NCBI RefSeq assembly: GCF_014648055.1
Contig: NZ_BMQJ01000003.1
Coordinates: 248,001 to 312,000, forward strand
DNA: 64,000 nt
Origin: Streptosporangium pseudovulgare
Lineage (GTDB): Bacteria > Actinomycetota > Actinomycetes > Streptosporangiales > Streptosporangiaceae
Direction of reading: 5' to 3'
The notes below the pieces were generated by a model. The model searched no databases. It was not told the origin of the DNA and worked only from the letters and a program-made list of their open reading frames with translations. The position numbers and the translations under genes are program-made. Positions 17,538-27,656 of this stretch are shown here, one piece after another (the stretch's first letter is position 1; each line of letters starts with the position of its first letter).

Positions 17538-19813
17538 GCACGGCCAGGGCGTCGGCCCGGTGGATCCGCGCCGACCTGAGGGCCCGGCGGGGGCAGGCGC
17601 TGCTGACGGTGCTCGCGGTCGCGGGGATCGTCACGGCGCTGATCGTCTCGGTGACCCTCCTGGAGGACGGCACCAATCCCTGGCGGGGGCTGTTCACCGA
17701 GTCCCGCGGCGCCCACGTGTGGATCCACACCGGGAACGCCCCCGACGTGACCGCGCTGTCCCGCCTGCCGGGCGTGGCCGAGGTGGCCGGGCCGTACCGC
17801 ACCGCGCCGGTGACGCTCACCCTGGAGGGCAAGAAGTCGCCGGTGGCGCTGCGCGGGATGGAGGCGAGACCGCCGGCGGTGGCCACGCCGCTGGTCCGGC
17901 AGGGGCGGTGGCTGCGCCCCGGCGACGCCGACGGCGTGGTCGTCGAGCGGTCCTTCGCCGAGGCGCTGGGCCTGCGGGTCGGCGCGTCCTTCCCGGTCAC
18001 CGCGCTCAACGGCGCCTCGCACCCGCTGACCGTGGTCGGCCTGGCCGACACCGCCGACCAGGGCTTCTACCCCGAGTGGACGCCCGGCCTGGCCTGGACG
18101 CTCACCTCCGCCCTCGCCCGGATCGAGCCGGCGCTCGGCCGCAGCGAGTCGGTCACCGGCCTGCGGCTCGTGGACGGCGAGAACACCCTCCCGGCCGTGC
18201 ACGGCGCGGTCACCCTGCTGGACGACCAGATCCGGCGCATGTCCACCTGGCGTGAGGTCCGCGCCGCCATGGAGCTGGACAACCGGCTGCTCGGCCTGCT
18301 GCTGGCCCTGTTCGGCGTCACCGGGCTGGTCGCCGCCGCGCTGGCCGTCGCCAACGCGGTGGGCGGCCGGGTGCTCACCCAGACCCGCGACATCGCCACC
18401 CTCAAGTCGCTCGGCTACACCCGGGGCCAGATCTTCGGCCTGCTGACCGTGGAGCACGGCGCGCTCGGCCTGCTCGGCATCGCCTGCGGGCTGGTCTGCG
18501 GGCAGCTCGTCGCCTTCTTCGCGCTGGACGGGGTGCCGCTCCTGCCGCCGTCGCCGCTGCCGCTGCTGCTGATCATCCTCGGCACCGCCGCGGTGGTCGT
18601 GGTCGCCGCGGCCCTGCCCGCCTGGCGCGGAGGCCGCACGCCGCCGCTGCCCGCGGTGCCCGCCGCGCCGCCCCGGGGCCGCCTGTCGCGGATGGCCCGC
18701 CTCGCCCTCCTGGTACGGCTGCCGCCCGCGCTCGTCCTGGGCACCCGCGACGCCTTCACCCGTCGGACGCCCGCGCTGCTGAGCATCTTCGGTCTCGCCG
18801 TCCCGATGATGATGATCACCATCGGGCTGGGGTGCTGGGCGACCCTGGACGACTTCCTGCGCCACCCCGAGCGGGTCGGGCAGGCGGCGGCGCTGGTCGT
18901 CCACCCCGACAAGCTCCCCGCCGAGGAGGCCGCCCGGCTGGCCGCGGCCGACCCGCAGGTGCGGGCCGTCTACCCCGGCGCCGAGGTCTCCGCGCTGGAG
19001 CCGGAGCAGACCAGGACCGTCCTGGCCAGGGCGCTGGGCACCTCGGCCGAGCCGTACCCCTTCCGGGTGGCCGAGGGGCGGATGTTCGCCGCCCGCGGCG
19101 AGGCGCTGGCCGGGCAGGGGCTGCTCGACCTGCTGGGCGTGAAGATCGGCGACCGGGTGCGGATGACGGTCGGCGGCACGCCGCTGATCGTGCACATCGT
19201 GGGCCGGGTGGTGGAGCCCGACCAGGACGGCGAGGTGCTCTCCCTGGGGATGGACACCCTCGCGGCCAAGGACGCGGTGCCGCCGCAGTTCTACAGCCTG
19301 GTGCTCGAACCGGGGGCCGACCCCGCGGCGGTCCGGGCCCGGCTGCTGGCCGCCTCCGGCGAGAAGCTGGAGGTGGCCCGGGTGGTCAACCCGGCCGAGC
19401 GGCTCTCGGTCATCCGCGTGGTGATCGTCGCGCTGATCGTGGTGCTCTCGCTGCTGGGCCTGGCGAACCTGCTGACCGCCAGCGCCCTGGGCCTGCGGGA
19501 CCACGCGCTGGACCTGGCGGTGCTCAAGGCCATGGGCCTCACCCCCCGGCAGGTGGCCGCCACGCTGGTCACCGGCACCGGCCTGCTCGTCGTGCTGGGC
19601 GTGGTGGCCGGCGCCGCGGCCGGGGCCTCGGTGGTGACGGGCCTGGTCGACCTGCAGGGCCACACCAGCGGCGTCGGCGCGGGCATCGGCCGGGCGCCCT
19701 CGCCGCTGACCCTGACGGTGGCGGTGGCCGTCGCGGTCGGCGCGGCCCTGCTGGTCGCCCTCATCCCGGCGAGGAGAGCCGCCCGCGCCCAGGTCCCGGT
19801 CACGGCCCGATAG
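17534..19813 (+). CDS. FtsX-family ABC transporter permease
   Basis: A 759-residue MacB/LolC-like permease. A signal-anchor helix lies near 20-42 (ALLTVLAVAGIVTALIVSVTLL), followed by an extracellular domain, an FtsX four-helix module at about 250-365, a second external domain and a final FtsX module at about 630-750 (VVIVALIVVLSLLGLANLLTASALG). This double-FtsX layout is typical of actinomycete exporters acting on lipoproteins, peptides or antibiotics by mechanotransmission rather than through a channel. Substrate unknown. The partner ATPase is immediately upstream; PadR probably controls both. Confidence 0.88.
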   Translation: MSTARASARWIRADLRARRGQALLTVLAVAGIVTALIVSVTLLEDGTNPWRGLFTESRGAHVWIHTGNAPDVTALSRLPGVAEVAGPYRTAPVTLTLEGKKSPVALRGMEARPPAVATPLVRQGRWLRPGDADGVVVERSFAEALGLRVGASFPVTALNGASHPLTVVGLADTADQGFYPEWTPGLAWTLTSALARIEPALGRSESVTGLRLVDGENTLPAVHGAVTLLDDQIRRMSTWREVRAAMELDNRLLGLLLALFGVTGLVAAALAVANAVGGRVLTQTRDIATLKSLGYTRGQIFGLLTVEHGALGLLGIACGLVCGQLVAFFALDGVPLLPPSPLPLLLIILGTAAVVVVAAALPAWRGGRTPPLPAVPAAPPRGRLSRMARLALLVRLPPALVLGTRDAFTRRTPALLSIFGLAVPMMMITIGLGCWATLDDFLRHPERVGQAAALVVHPDKLPAEEAARLAAADPQVRAVYPGAEVSALEPEQTRTVLARALGTSAEPYPFRVAEGRMFAARGEALAGQGLLDLLGVKIGDRVRMTVGGTPLIVHIVGRVVEPDQDGEVLSLGMDTLAAKDAVPPQFYSLVLEPGADPAAVRARLLAASGEKLEVARVVNPAERLSVIRVVIVALIVVLSLLGLANLLTASALGLRDHALDLAVLKAMGLTPRQVAATLVTGTGLLVVLGVVAGAAAGASVVTGLVDLQGHTSGVGAGIGRAPSPLTLTVAVAVAVGAALLVALIPARRAARAQVPVTAR

Positions 19814-19834
19814 CCACGGGCCCCCGACGGCCAC

Positions 19835-19942
19835 GGGCCGGCGCCATCGGCGCCGGCCCGCCGTCATGCCTCAGGCCATGACGGCGCGGTCGCTTCGCCC
19901 GCCGGACGCGGAAAACGGCGCGGTACGGCGGGGCCGTACCGC
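19835..19942. terminator. Cluster of three hairpins between convergent genes
   Basis: Three consecutive inverted repeats separate the permease and treS 3' ends. First, GGGCCGGCGCC-ATC-GGCGCCGGCCC (19835-19859, 11 perfect pairs). Second, CCGTCATG (19861-19868) pairs with CATGACGG (19877-19884). Third, GCGGTACGGC-GGG-GCCGTACCGC (19920-19942, 10 perfect pairs). As hairpins work on both strands, this is probably a bidirectional terminator. Confidence 0.75.
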
Positions 19943-19963
19943 ACCGTCTCCCATACGGGACCG

Positions 19964-21652
<1,689 letters not shown>

Positions 21653-22072
21653 CGTGTTCTCGCTCAGGGTGAGAAAGGGCAGGACGATGTCGCCGGTCTA
21701 CCGGCTGAACATGTTGTGATGACCGCGCTGGCCGGGAGTCGTCATCCCCATGAGCTCCGGGCCCCGGTCGGACCGAATTTGTGATTCGGTGCCGTCCGTT
21801 TGTGGCGCTTTATGCGCGAAGACTACCAGCCGGAGGGGCCCGGCGAACCCCCAGAAATCGGACGGTCCCCGCTTCGTTCCGCGGATTCCCCGCGAGTATC
21901 GCGCCATCCGCGCGTAGCCGTCACGACACTTACCGTTTCTTTACCGGAAAGCCGCGGGTCACGGCCGCGCTGACCTGGGCGTACGGACACCCGGCGGGCG
22001 CGCGCCGACGACGATCGGAAAGGGCTTTCCGGGGGCGCGGCCCCGGGAGGACCGGGCCCGGAACGGCGTCCC
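21653..22072. other. Intergenic region upstream of treS
   Basis: These 420 bases between the treS start and the asparagine-synthase-like gene's stop hold no convincing gene. The composition is less GC-rich than its neighbours. At 22016-22031 a hairpin CGGAAAG-GG-CTTTCCG may terminate the leftward asparagine-synthase-like transcript. The treS promoter should lie at its left end but no consensus pair is clear; a short dyad GAACATGTTGTG (21711-21722) could be an operator. Confidence 0.35.
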
Positions 22073-23740
22073 TCAGGCCCAGGGCGGGGTGAGGCCGGTC
22101 AGGCGCTCCTCGCGGTCGGTGAGCCAGGCCCCGAAGAGCACCAGGCCGCGCACCCAGAACCGGTCGTTCCACCCGTTGAACCGCGCCAGGGCGTCCGGCC
22201 CGGCGGCGACGACGTCCTGGAGCGGCTCCGACAGCAGCGTGGGCACCGTCGAGGCGACCCGCGCCAGCATGCGGTGGCCGTACTCGCGGGCCGGCGCGGC
22301 GGCCGAGCGCAGCGGGACCCGCTGGAGCGGCTGCTTGACCACGTTGGTGGAGGGCAGCGCCGCGACGCGCGGGTTGGCCGCGTGCAGCAGCTCCCGGTAG
22401 AAGCGCCCGCCGTCCTTGCGGGCCACCCCCACCGACAGCGCCGCGTCGAAGAAGGCCGGGTGCATGAACGGCGCGGCGAACGACACCTCGGGCCCGACCA
22501 GGTTGACCGCCGAGCGGGCGATGCCCTTGGCCGTCCGGGTGTGCAGCACGGAGAGGGGCAGCTCGGCCCGGTGGCCGTTCAGCATCGAGGTCGACTGGGC
22601 GAAGGCCGTCCGCACCGCCGAGTCGATCCACTCGGCGGCGGCCTCGGACAGGAACGGCACCGAGGGGGCGCCCAGCGACAGCGAGCCCAGCAGCGCGGCC
22701 TTGCGCTCGGCCTGCGAGGAGGCGGTGATCGCGGCCCCGCTGACCATGAAGTTCTTCAGCAGCGGCCCGCCGGCCAGGCCGTCCACCAGGGTCCGGCCCG
22801 CCCGGTGGACTTCGCGGGCGAAGGGGGCGTACCAGGCGTGGTGCGGGGTGAGGAACTCAAGACGCCGGGCGACGTCCAGCGCGTCGGCGGGATAGGCGGC
22901 GGCGTCCTGGGGGATCACGCGGTGCCGTACGCCCAGCTCGCGGGTGATGGCGCGGGCGAAGGCGATGTCGGTGTCGGTGCCGTCGTCGGGGCTGGTCGTC
23001 CACGACTCCACGTCGGCGCCCCGGGCCACCGCGACCGAGCACAGCAGCCGCGAGTCGTAGCCGCCGCTGACCGGCACCAGCAGCGGCCGGTCCTCGAAGT
23101 CCTTGTAGACCTCGTGCAGGATCTCCAGGATCTCCCCGGCCGAGCGGCCCGCCTCGAACGGCTCCTCGCGCAGCCAGCGGGGCAGCATCCGCTCGGTGGC
23201 GATCCGGCCGGTGGCCCGGTCGAGCACCAGCGCCCCCGACCCGGTCAGCCGCTTGACGCCGGTGTAGGGGGTGTCGTCGCGGAGCGGGAAGGTGACCTGG
23301 ATGATCGCGGCCCAGGCCTCCCAGTCGACCTCGTGCGGGCCGCTGGTCAGCGACAGCAGCGGCTCCAGCAGGGAGGAGAAGTAGACCACGCCGTCCAGCG
23401 CCAGGTAGTAGACGTCCACCAGGCCGAGCCCGCCGGCGTGCAGCACGATCCGCTCGTCGTCGCCGATCAGGCCGGGCGTCTCGAACTCCTCCGCCACCCC
23501 GATCCACGACCGCGTCCGGCCGGGCCCCGACGGCCCGCGCTCACCCCAGGCGAACGCCCACGTCCCCTCGCCGCGGTGGTACGGCGGCAGCGGCGAGGAG
23601 CTGAACAGGGCCGCTCCCGGCTCGCGCAGCGCGGGCCGCACCCGCGGTCCCGCCTGCCGGAGGGTCTCCAGCGCGGCCTCGTCGAGGTGGCCGATGCCGC
23701 CGCAGACGTACGGCCTCACATTGAACGTCGGCCACTGCAC
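22073..23740 (-). CDS. Asparagine-synthetase-like ATP-pyrophosphatase protein without glutaminase Cys
   Basis: A 555-residue protein whose C-terminal half is the asparagine synthase (PP-loop) domain: LLVPVSGGYDSRLLCSVAVARGADVESWTT gives the ATP-binding SGGYDS motif near residue 223. The N-terminal part resembles the class II amidotransferase fold but begins MQWPTFNVRPYVCGG, so the essential Cys at position 2 is absent and glutamine-dependent ammonia release is unlikely. Relatives amidate, or ligate other substrates, in natural products and cell-surface polymers. GAGGAG precedes the GTG. It is divergent, by 70 bases, from a glycosyltransferase-like gene, which suggests a shared surface-glycan role. 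Confidence 0.8.
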   Translation of the reverse strand: MQWPTFNVRPYVCGGIGHLDEAALETLRQAGPRVRPALREPGAALFSSSPLPPYHRGEGTWAFAWGERGPSGPGRTRSWIGVAEEFETPGLIGDDERIVLHAGGLGLVDVYYLALDGVVYFSSLLEPLLSLTSGPHEVDWEAWAAIIQVTFPLRDDTPYTGVKRLTGSGALVLDRATGRIATERMLPRWLREEPFEAGRSAGEILEILHEVYKDFEDRPLLVPVSGGYDSRLLCSVAVARGADVESWTTSPDDGTDTDIAFARAITRELGVRHRVIPQDAAAYPADALDVARRLEFLTPHHAWYAPFAREVHRAGRTLVDGLAGGPLLKNFMVSGAAITASSQAERKAALLGSLSLGAPSVPFLSEAAAEWIDSAVRTAFAQSTSMLNGHRAELPLSVLHTRTAKGIARSAVNLVGPEVSFAAPFMHPAFFDAALSVGVARKDGGRFYRELLHAANPRVAALPSTNVVKQPLQRVPLRSAAAPAREYGHRMLARVASTVPTLLSEPLQDVVAAGPDALARFNGWNDRFWVRGLVLFGAWLTDREERLTGLTPPWA

Positions 23741-23810
23741 CGTGCTACTCCTCTATGTCGCGATTGAGTAAAGGGTATCCTTTCGCCCGGCTCAGGAATC
23801 GGAGGACGAC

Positions 23811-25793
23811 GTGGCGGGCGATCAACTCGAGAGCACACGGCTGGCGCTGCGGGACGCGGTTGCCCAGGCGGAACGGGCTGCCGAGCTGGCCAGACTGCTC
23901 GACGCGGCGCAGGCGAGGATCGCCGACGCGGAGCGCGCGTCGGCCGAGGCGAACGCGCTGCGCGAGCGTCTGGAGCAGGCCGAGAAGGGCCTCGCGGCGG
24001 CACAGGCGGCCGAGGAGAAGCTCCGCCGCGACCTGGCCGAGCAGCGCTACCAGGCCGAGGTGGCCAGGTGGAAGCTGTCGTCGGTGCAGGTGGCCCGCTG
24101 GTCCCGGCTCGGCGACGCGATCAAGACGGGCAAGAGCAACCCGGTCCGGCTGGCGCGGGGCCTGCGCGGGGCCGCCAAACCCGCCAAGCGCCCGGCCGCG
24201 CCCAAGCGGCAGCCCATCCCGGTCACCAAGAAGACCGACCGGCAGGTCCCCGGCGCGTCGTTCCAGGCCACCACCTCCACCCGGATCATCGGCGGCGCCT
24301 CGGTCAAGCTGAAGCCCTTCCGCGTGCCGACCGGCCCCAACACCCGCCCCCACCTGACCGCGGCCGTCGTCGCCGAGCCGCACGCCGAGGCGCTGCTGCG
24401 CTACGAGTGGCGCCAGACCGCCGGGTTCACCCCCGGTGACTTCGCCCGCGCCCTGTCGGCCGAGATCCCGCACCTGCTGCTGGTCGAGTCGGTCACCGAG
24501 GGCCCCTGGGCCGACGAGGTGCGCGAGGCCGGTCCGGCGCTGCGCGCCCTGCTGGCGTGGTGCGCCGAACGGGGCATCCGCACCGTCTTCTGGCACACCC
24601 ACGGCGAGGTCGGCCGGTTCGCCGCCGCCGCGAGCCTGTTCGAGCACGTCGTCTCGGCGCTGCCCGGCACCGTCAAGGAATGGGGCGCCACCCTGGCGGC
24701 TCGGGAGCCGGAGCCCGGCCGCCGCCCGCCCTCCCTGGGCCTGCTGCCGTTCGCCGTCCAGCCCCGGGTGCACAACCCGCTGCCGCTGGCCGGGGACCGC
24801 TTCGACCGGGTGCTGACCCTCGCGGAACTGCTCCCCGCCCACCTGGCGTATCCCGACGTGCTCACCTCCTACCGCTGGCCCAGGGCCGTGTACTGCCCGC
24901 CGGGCACCGAGCCCTGGCGGATGGCCGAGCTGGCCGCCTGCGGCACGCCGATCACCCCGGTCAACCCGGCCGAACCCGTGGCCGCGACGCCGCCGCAGGC
25001 CGGGCCGCCCGCCCCGCCGGACGCCCTCGCCCTCTCCGCCGACGACCGCCGGGCCCACGTGGCGCTCCGCCAGTCCTACGCCGCCGGCACGATGAGCCAG
25101 AAGGTCGACGACCTGCTCGGCGCGGTCGGCCTGCCCAGCGCCCGCGCCACCCTGAACATCTCGGTCATCCTGATCGACCGGGGCGACCTCGACCACGCCC
25201 TCGCCCAGGTCGCGCCGCAGAAGGGCGTCGTGCAGCTCGTCGTGCTGTCGGACGCCCCCGACGCGGCCGAGCGGGCCCGCGCCGCGATGCCCGACCGGGT
25301 GGACGTCGCGGCCCGTCGTACCGAGTCCGGGCTGACCCTCGGCGGCATGCTGAACCGCGCCCTCGACCTGTGCGAGGGCGACCTGGTCGCCGTCATGGAC
25401 GGCCGCGACCTCTACGGCGAGCACTACCTGACCGACCTCGCCCGTCCCTTCCTGTTCACCACCGCCGACATCGTCGGCAAGGCGGCCTACTTCGCGCACA
25501 TGCGCGACGTCGCCGCGACGGTGCTGCGCCAGCCGTCGGCCGAGTACTCCTACCTCCCCGAGGTCTCCGGGGCGACGCTGCTGGCCCGCCGTACCGTCCT
25601 GCGCGGCATCGGCTTCGCCGACGTCTCCGAGGGCTGGGACGAGGTGCTGATGCGCCAGTGCCGGGCCGACGGGATCAAGGTCTTCTCCGCCGACCGCTAC
25701 GGCTACGTGTGCGTGCGCGACCGCGACCGCTGGCTCCTCGGCGCGGCCCGGCTCGTCGACTACGGCCCGCCCGAGCCGCACGCGCTCGTCTAG
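23811..25793 (+). CDS. Coiled-coil protein with CgeB-like and GT2-like domains
   Basis: A 660-residue protein. Residues 1-95 are a heptad-rich coiled coil. Residues about 95-170 are basic. Residues about 190-400 resemble the CgeB/spore-maturation glycosyltransferase-like family (LLLVESVTEGPW, RTVFWHTHGEVGRF, FDRVLTLAELLPAHLAY, YPDVLTSYRWPRAVY). Residues about 445-655 resemble the GT2 domain of the protein encoded at 31627 (GDLVAVMDGRDLYGEHYLTDLARP, ADIVGKAAYF). The DxD-like site is changed to MDGRD. Substrate unknown; a cell-wall or spore-coat glycan is inferred. GGAGG precedes the GTG, and a -10-like TATCCT lies at 23776-23781. Confidence 0.72.
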   Translation: MAGDQLESTRLALRDAVAQAERAAELARLLDAAQARIADAERASAEANALRERLEQAEKGLAAAQAAEEKLRRDLAEQRYQAEVARWKLSSVQVARWSRLGDAIKTGKSNPVRLARGLRGAAKPAKRPAAPKRQPIPVTKKTDRQVPGASFQATTSTRIIGGASVKLKPFRVPTGPNTRPHLTAAVVAEPHAEALLRYEWRQTAGFTPGDFARALSAEIPHLLLVESVTEGPWADEVREAGPALRALLAWCAERGIRTVFWHTHGEVGRFAAAASLFEHVVSALPGTVKEWGATLAAREPEPGRRPPSLGLLPFAVQPRVHNPLPLAGDRFDRVLTLAELLPAHLAYPDVLTSYRWPRAVYCPPGTEPWRMAELAACGTPITPVNPAEPVAATPPQAGPPAPPDALALSADDRRAHVALRQSYAAGTMSQKVDDLLGAVGLPSARATLNISVILIDRGDLDHALAQVAPQKGVVQLVVLSDAPDAAERARAAMPDRVDVAARRTESGLTLGGMLNRALDLCEGDLVAVMDGRDLYGEHYLTDLARPFLFTTADIVGKAAYFAHMRDVAATVLRQPSAEYSYLPEVSGATLLARRTVLRGIGFADVSEGWDEVLMRQCRADGIKVFSADRYGYVCVRDRDRWLLGAARLVDYGPPEPHALV

Positions 25794-25800
25794 ACTGCGC

Positions 25801-25860
25801 GGCGTGGCACCGCTCACCGGCGCGTTCACCGGCGTGGCACCGCTCGCCGGCGCGCTTCCC
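25801..25860 (+). repeat. Two tandem 30-base repeats
   Basis: Copies at 25801-25830 and 25831-25860 share 27 of 30 bases; both start GGCGTGGCACCGCTC and contain CCGGCGCG. They occupy nearly all of the gap between the glycosyltransferase-like gene and the next GTG at 25872. They may be a slippage product or tandem operator. Confidence 0.7.
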
Positions 25861-25871
25861 GGCGGCCGGCC

Positions 25872-26540
25872 GTGACGCCCGGCAGGCTCGCGGAGGTCCT
25901 GGGCCTGCCGCCGATCCCGCGCGGCACCTGGGCCGAGGCGGCGACGTACGTCTCCCCGGCCGCGCTGCGGCGCGGCGAGGACCCGGAGGCGATGGCCGCG
26001 CGGCTGCGCGCCCTGCCCGGCATCGCCGGCGTGCGGGTACGGCCCGGCGGGTTCCTGGAGATCGAGGTCGCCGTGCCGGGAGAGCTGGTCGCCGAGATCG
26101 GCCCGGCCGCCGCGGCCCCCGTGACCCCCGCCGCCGGTCCGTCCCCCTGGCCGGACTTTCCCCGGACCTGGGCCAACCCCGGCTTCGCCGTACGGTACGC
26201 CCACGTGCGGGCGGCGGCCGTGCAGCGCTGGGCCGCGGAGCTGGGCGTGACCGGGGACTTCCGGCCCGGCCTGCTCACCGGACGCCGGGACCGCGCCGTC
26301 CTCAGGTCGCTCGCCGAGCTGCCCGGCAGGCGGGTGAGCAGGGACCCCGGCTGGGCCGCCTACACCGAGCAGCTCGCCCTGGCCTACCACGACGCGTTCG
26401 AGCGCGCCCCCGCCCTGCCCTCGGGCGACGAGCCGCCCTCGCCGCTGCACGCGGCCCGGGTACGGCTGGCCCGCGCCGTACGGGACGTGCTGGCCGAGGG
26501 GCTGGCCGCACTCGGCGAGACAGCGCCGACCGGCCTGTGA
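25872..26540 (+). CDS. ArgS-related DALR anticodon-binding-domain protein
   Basis: A 222-residue protein that resembles the C-terminal part of arginyl-tRNA synthetase without the catalytic Rossmann core or HIGH/KMSKS motifs. Residues about 100-222 (FAVRYAHVRAAAVQRWAAELG, HDAFERAPALPSG, ARVRLARAVRDVLAEGLAALGE) match the DALR-type helical bundle that ends class I ArgS. Such proteins sit upstream of lysA in many actinomycetes and have been called NrtL in automatic annotation; function unproven. It may bind tRNA-Arg or link Arg/Lys status to lysA. GTG at 25872; no strong ribosome site is seen. Confidence 0.75.
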   Translation: MTPGRLAEVLGLPPIPRGTWAEAATYVSPAALRRGEDPEAMAARLRALPGIAGVRVRPGGFLEIEVAVPGELVAEIGPAAAAPVTPAAGPSPWPDFPRTWANPGFAVRYAHVRAAAVQRWAAELGVTGDFRPGLLTGRRDRAVLRSLAELPGRRVSRDPGWAAYTEQLALAYHDAFERAPALPSGDEPPSPLHAARVRLARAVRDVLAEGLAALGETAPTGL

Positions 26541-26545
26541 TAGAC

Positions 26546-26566
26546 CCTCACGGACAGTCCGTGAGG
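26546..26566. promoter_or_regulatory. 21-base perfect dyad between NrtL-like and metallopeptidase genes
   Basis: CCTCACGGAC-A-GTCCGTGAGG is a perfect 10-1-10 inverted repeat five bases after the NrtL-like stop and 33 bases before the next start. With a one-base centre it is more like a protein-binding operator than a terminator, though a 9-pair hairpin with a three-base loop is possible. Confidence 0.5.
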
Positions 26567-26599
26567 AACCTTTACGGAGCGAACGGACGGGAGGGGTCG

Positions 26600-27418
26600 A
26601 TGAGCGGTCCGCGGGACTGGTCGCCCGGGGAGCCGCGGCGGCCCGGGGTGGTCCGGCGCGTCCTGCCGGTGGCGCTGGCCTTCGCGATCATCGCCTGCGG
26701 GACGGTCTACCTCCGCGGCGATCTCCAGGGCCTCATCGGGACCGCGCCCGGCTCGCCCCGGTCGGCCGCCGCCACCCACCGCCTCTACGCCGCCACCAGG
26801 CCGGTCGGCGGACGCTGCGCCGGGCTGCCCCGCGACCTCGACGCCCGGCCGGGCGTGACCCTGCGCGCCCTGGCCCGCTGCCTGGACGGGATGTGGGCGG
26901 CGTCGCTCGCCGAGGCCGGCATCGACTACACGCCCCCCGCCGAGCTGCGGCTGGTGCGCGTCCCCGCGGACGCCGCGTGCGGCAAGGAGGACCACGACTG
27001 GGCCGGGATCTACTGCCCGCGGGAACGCGTGGTCAACGTGCTGGTCCAGGGCGGCGACGGCCGGACGGCCCCGATGATGTTCACCCTCGCCCACGAGTAC
27101 GCCCACCACGTCCAGGAGGTCAGCGGGATCGCCGACAGGCGGGGCTCGGAGACCTTCGACGAGGCGTGGTCGCGGCGGCTCGAACTGCAGGCCGACTGCC
27201 TGGCCGCGGCGGCGCTGCGGGTCGTCGGGCCGCGCCTGCTGCGCGAGCAGCGCCGGGTGGCCGCCGCCGACGCCGGTGACCCGGACGGCCCGGCGGCGAG
27301 CTACCGCCAGTCGCACGGCTCGGGCGCCAGCAGCGCCGCGTGGATCGCCCGGGGGCAGCGCACCGGCACGGTGGGGGCGTGCAACACCTGGGGCGCCCCG
27401 GCGACGCAGGTGTCCTGA
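26600..27418 (+). CDS. Membrane-anchored putative neutral zinc metallopeptidase (YpfJ type)
   Basis: A 272-residue protein. One N-terminal helix ([20 protein letters not shown], about 21-40) anchors it with the catalytic part outside. The zinc motif HExxH appears in [17 protein letters not shown], with the downstream [13 protein letters not shown]lu as the probable third ligand. The C-terminus [17 protein letters not shown] resembles the family's end. Length matches the YpfJ/neutral zinc peptidase family. Substrate unknown. GAGGGG lies just before the ATG. Confidence 0.82.
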   Translation: MSGPRDWSPGEPRRPGVVRRVLPVALAFAIIACGTVYLRGDLQGLIGTAPGSPRSAAATHRLYAATRPVGGRCAGLPRDLDARPGVTLRALARCLDGMWAASLAEAGIDYTPPAELRLVRVPADAACGKEDHDWAGIYCPRERVVNVLVQGGDGRTAPMMFTLAHEYAHHVQEVSGIADRRGSETFDEAWSRRLELQADCLAAAALRVVGPRLLREQRRVAAADAGDPDGPAASYRQSHGSGASSAAWIARGQRTGTVGACNTWGAPATQVS

Positions 27419-27640
27419 GGCCCTCCCGGCGGCCGGGGCCGACGGCGCGGTCTCCGGGCCTGGTCTCCGGGCCCGGTCTCCCGGCGGGGCGGGGCCGGGG
27501 CGCGGATCTCCTCACGGCGGAGGCGGGGGAAACGTAAAAATATCGCGCTCCCGGTGTGAAACACGTGAAAACTTCATGCCATTGGGGAGGACGTCGTCTC
27601 GACAGGTGGTCATTCGTCTCATCGGCGCCGCCGGGTCCGA

Positions 27641-27656
27641 TAGCCTCGATCGGGTG
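27641..27656 (+). promoter_or_regulatory. lysA -10 element implying leaderless mRNA
   Basis: TAGCCT (27641-27646) sits seven bases before the lysA GTG, which places transcription initiation at or next to the start codon. There is no Shine-Dalgarno at the right distance. No good -35 is seen. The 235-base gap upstream also holds an AT-rich patch around 27533-27580 of unknown role. Confidence 0.5.

Noticed and set aside
21698..21907. 69-codon minus-strand frame upstream of treS
   Set aside because: No ribosome site or similarity, and it occupies the region where the treS promoter must lie.
27576..27653. Upstream in-frame ATG for LysA
   Set aside because: It would add 26 residues not typical of Lys[10 protein letters not shown] matches the actinomycete LysA start and a -10 lies just before it.
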